From NCBI GenBank assembly GCA_900550525.1, contig URSN01000097.1:1-7286 (forward strand): a stretch of DNA of 7,286 bases, in the 5' to 3' direction. Shown piece after piece: positions 5,279-7,286 of this stretch (its first letter is position 1; every line of letters begins with the position of its first letter). A model generated the notes under the pieces. That model saw nothing but the letters and a program-made list of their open reading frames with translations, searched no databases and was not told the origin of the DNA. Source of the DNA: an uncultured Eubacteriales bacterium (GTDB taxonomy: Bacteria > Bacillota > Clostridia > Christensenellales > CAG-138). A program made the translations under genes and the position numbers.

Positions 5279-5980
5279 TCAACCGCCAAGATATGCCTTC
5301 TTGACCGCGTCGCTCTGCATGAGCTCCTGGCCGGTGCCTTCGAGCACGATGCCGCCCGTCACGCGCACATAGCCGCGCTCGGCAAAGGACCGCGCCATGC
5401 GCGCCATCTGCACCACGAGCAAAAAGGACGAGCCGGCCTCGTGCAGCTCGCGGATGATGTCGAACACCTGTTCCACGAGGATGGGCGCAAGGCCCATCGA
5501 CGGTTCATCGAGCATGAGCAGGCGCGGGCGCGACATGAGCGCGCGCCCCATGGCCAGCATCTGCTGCTCGCCGCCGGAGAGCGTACCGGCGACCTGCCGC
5601 CGCCGCTCCTGGAGGCGGGGGAAGCGCTTGTACACATCGGACAGCGAGGCCGCCACGCCCGTCACCGGGCGGGTGAACGCGCCCATCTCGAGGTTCTCCT
5701 CGACCGTCATGCTGAGGAACACGCGCCGGCCCTCGGGCACGTGCGCGAGCCCCATCTCCACGATGCGGTGCGGCGCGGTGGAGCGGATGTCCTGCCCGTC
5801 GAAGGCGATCTCGCCGGTGCGCGTGCGCAGCAGGCCGGAGATGGTCTTGAGCGTGGTGCTCTTGCCGGCGCCGTTGGCGCCGATGAGCGTGACGATCTCC
5901 CCGTCCTCCACGCGGAACGACACGTCCTTGATCGCGTGGATGTTGCCGTAATAGACGTTGATGTCCTGCACGTTCAGCAT
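5279..5980 (-). CDS. livF: Branched-chain amino-acid ABC transporter ATP-binding protein LivF
   Basis: A 233-residue ATPase, the usual LivF length. Seen: Walker A GANGAGKST (34-42), VPEGRRVF (81-88) in the LivF-characteristic region after the Q-loop, ABC signature LSGGEQQ (134-140), Walker B LLMLDEP (154-160) with catalytic E159, D-loop SMGLAP (161-166), and the C-terminal LEGTGQEL...VKKAYLGG typical of LivF. The switch region reads LLVVQMA (187-193). LivF proteins normally have LVEQNA, with Gln where other ABC proteins have His; the Gln (191) is kept, but the preceding Glu is Val. LivF and LivG energise import of leucine, isoleucine, valine or related substrates through LivH/LivM. Its ATG overlaps the livG stop by seven bases, with GGAGGAGG upstream. 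It is the last gene before the terminator. Confidence 0.92.
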   Translation of the reverse strand: MLNVQDINVYYGNIHAIKDVSFRVEDGEIVTLIGANGAGKSTTLKTISGLLRTRTGEIAFDGQDIRSTAPHRIVEMGLAHVPEGRRVFLSMTVEENLEMGAFTRPVTGVAASLSDVYKRFPRLQERRRQVAGTLSGGEQQMLAMGRALMSRPRLLMLDEPSMGLAPILVEQVFDIIRELHEAGSSFLLVVQMARMARSFAERGYVRVTGGIVLEGTGQELMQSDAVKKAYLGG

Positions 5981-6816
5981 GATGGCGCGGCCTCCTCCCG
6001 TTTGCCCAGGTACGCTTCGATCACGAGCGGATCGTTCTTGATCTGCGCGGGCGTGCCCTTGGCGATGATCCTGCCGTAGTTGAGCACCGCGATGCCCTCG
6101 CAGATGCCCATGACCAGCGCCATGTCGTGCTCGATGAGCATGACGGCGATCTGGAACAGGTCGCGGATGCGGCAGATGTTGTTCATCAGCTCCGCCGTTT
6201 CGGAGGGGTTCATGCCGGCGGCCGGCTCGTCGAGCAGCAGGAGCTTCGGGCCGGTGGCCAGCGCGCGGACGATCTCCAGCCGCCGCTGCGCGCCGTAGGG
6301 GAGCGAGCCCGCCTTCTTGGCGGCCATGTCCTGCATGTCGAAGATGGAGAGCAGCTCGAGCGCCCGCTCGTGCGCGCGCTTCTCCTCCTTCCAGTAGCCC
6401 GGCAGGCGCAGCAGCGCGCTGCCGAGCGAGTAGCGCGTGGCGTTGTGCAGGCCGAGCTTGACGTTGTCCTCCACCGTCAGGTCGCGAAAGAGGCGGATGT
6501 TCTGGAACGTGCGGGCGATGCCCATGCGGTTGACCTGCCAGGTGGACTTGCCCTTGGTGTCCACGCCGTCGAGCAGGATCACGCCGCGCGTGGGCTGGTA
6601 CACGTTGGTGATGAGGTTGAACACGGTCGTCTTGCCGGCGCCGTTGGGGCCGATGCGCCCGGCGATCTCCGTGCGGCCGCCCACGAGGGTGAAATCCTCC
6701 ACCGCGTGCAGGCCGCCAAAGTCGATGCCCAGGTGGTGGATGTCCAGGATGGGGAGCTTATCCACGTCGCGCGCGGGCACCATGCCGCGGCTGGGGACCG
6801 GAATGAGGTTGTCCAT
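5974..6816 (-). CDS. livG: Branched-chain amino-acid ABC transporter ATP-binding protein LivG
   Basis: A 280-residue ATPase partner of LivF. Seen: FGGLHAVEDF (33-42), Walker A GPNGAGKTT (56-64), the LivG hallmark GIARTFQNIRLF (99-110, Q-loop Q105), the family's insert after VEDNV (about 123-150), signature LPYGAQRRLEI (172-182), Walker B LLLLDEP (192-198), AAGMNPSE (199-206), switch His230 in LIEHDM, and YGRIIAKGTP near the end. The residue before Walker A is Arg54 where this family usually has Leu (GLIGPNGAGKTT). About 20 residues precede the conserved core. ATG 6816 is chosen because it overlaps the livM stop (TAATG); M12 has no binding site. It acts on the cytoplasmic face with LivF. Confidence 0.93.
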   Translation of the reverse strand: MDNLIPVPSRGMVPARDVDKLPILDIHHLGIDFGGLHAVEDFTLVGGRTEIAGRIGPNGAGKTTVFNLITNVYQPTRGVILLDGVDTKGKSTWQVNRMGIARTFQNIRLFRDLTVEDNVKLGLHNATRYSLGSALLRLPGYWKEEKRAHERALELLSIFDMQDMAAKKAGSLPYGAQRRLEIVRALATGPKLLLLDEPAAGMNPSETAELMNNICRIRDLFQIAVMLIEHDMALVMGICEGIAVLNYGRIIAKGTPAQIKNDPLVIEAYLGKREEAAPSC

Positions 6817-7286
6817 TATGCGTCACCCGCCTTTTCCGCGTTGCGCGCAGCGCGCAGCGCGCGCAGGTTGAGGAGCTTTTCCAGCAGCCCCGTGAGGGAG
6901 AAATCGTACTGGCCGAACAGGCCGGAGGGTTTGAAGATCATCACCGCGATGAGCAGCACCGAATAGACCACCATGCGGTAGGTGTTGAACGCCTGCAGCG
7001 CCAGCGGCAGCGCCGTGAGCACCGCGGCGGCGACGATGGAGCCGAGCATGGAGCCCATGCCGCCGAGCACGACCATGACGAGGATGTTGATCGAGGCCAT
7101 GAAGTTGAAGCTGCTCGGCACGAGCAGGCCCTGATAGCCGGCGTACAGCGCGCCCGCGACCCCTGCAAAGAACGCCGACACGGCAAAGGCCAGCACCTTG
7201 TAGTACGTCACATGGATGCCGCACGCCTCCTCGGCGATCTCGATCTCGCGGATGGAGAGGCTGGCGCGGCCGTGGCGCGACGTCAT
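6816..7286 (-). CDS. livM: Branched-chain amino-acid ABC transporter permease LivM, C-terminal part
   Basis: The frame enters from the right edge; 156 residues of the permease's C-terminal half are present, so the ATG at 7286 is internal. The visible part begins SRHGRASLSIREIEIAEEA, the cytoplasmic coupling loop of LivM (normally S-R-x-G-R-A-x-x-x-I-R-E-x-E-x-x-A). It is followed by CGIHVTYYK and membrane helices near 31-50, 64-94 (with the conserved VVLGGMGSMLGS, 72-83) and 104-118, then IFKPSGLFGQ (117-126), the conserved LivM end, and an Arg/Ala-rich tail. It forms the membrane channel with LivH. The stop shares one base with the livG start (TAATG), so translation is probably coupled. LivH and the binding protein should lie further right. 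Confidence 0.92.
   Translation of the reverse strand: MTSRHGRASLSIREIEIAEEACGIHVTYYKVLAFAVSAFFAGVAGALYAGYQGLLVPSSFNFMASINILVMVVLGGMGSMLGSIVAAAVLTALPLALQAFNTYRMVVYSVLLIAVMIFKPSGLFGQYDFSLTGLLEKLLNLRALRAARNAEKAGDA

Noticed and set aside
5057..6966. Plus-strand open frames opposite livF, livG and livM (5057-6079 and 6127-6966)
   Set aside because: His/Ala/Arg-rich complements of well-conserved ABC genes; no start signals or recognisable domains.
1..7286. CRISPR arrays, tRNA or rRNA genes, defence or phage modules
   Set aside because: No repeat-spacer pattern, cloverleaf, conserved rRNA segment or defence-type domain was seen; all longer stretches are accounted for by the listed genes.

Overview
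The window joins two kinds of DNA. Positions 1 to about 850 have moderate GC (one 60-base block I counted is 42%) and look like a low-GC Clostridia genome such as Lachnospiraceae. From about 870 to the end the sequence is GC-rich (one counted 60-base block is 75%), with GC-ending codons. Its gene content fits a GC-rich gut Clostridia lineage (Oscillospirales or Christensenellales-like). Taxonomy here is inference from protein style and composition, not a database result.

Left block (1-~860, all minus strand): the start of a PAP2-family phosphatase running off the left edge, its sigma-70-type promoter, and the C-terminal half of a MATE multidrug/Na+ antiporter. The MATE half is joined in frame to the N-terminal half of an RNA polymerase ECF-type sigma factor from the GC-rich block, exactly where composition changes. 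The fused reading frame (273-1280) is therefore a chimera, from either an assembly error or a real rearrangement. It is the most anomalous object in the window.

GC-rich block: a 199-bp divergent intergenic region carries good back-to-back promoters for the sigma gene (minus) and an EamA/DMT-type 10-TM transporter gene (plus). A HAD-family phosphatase resembling phosphoglycolate phosphatase follows on plus. A strong bidirectional hairpin terminator separates it from a convergent, translationally coupled pair on minus: an intact ECF sigma factor (4507-5058) and a membrane-anchored probable anti-sigma factor with a large extracytoplasmic part (3116-4510). Upstream of the sigma gene are an ECF-like promoter candidate, a 14-bp palindrome and an A6T6 tract that also occurs in the leader of the first sigma gene.

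The right third is the distal part of a branched-chain (or related) amino-acid ABC importer operon on minus, livM (partial)-livG-livF, with overlapping genes and a classical intrinsic terminator. The substrate-binding protein and LivH would lie beyond the right edge.

I see no tRNA, rRNA, CRISPR array, insertion sequence or phage gene. Apart from the chimera and the regulatory details around the two sigma genes, the gene content is ordinary, and I found no clear new biological system.
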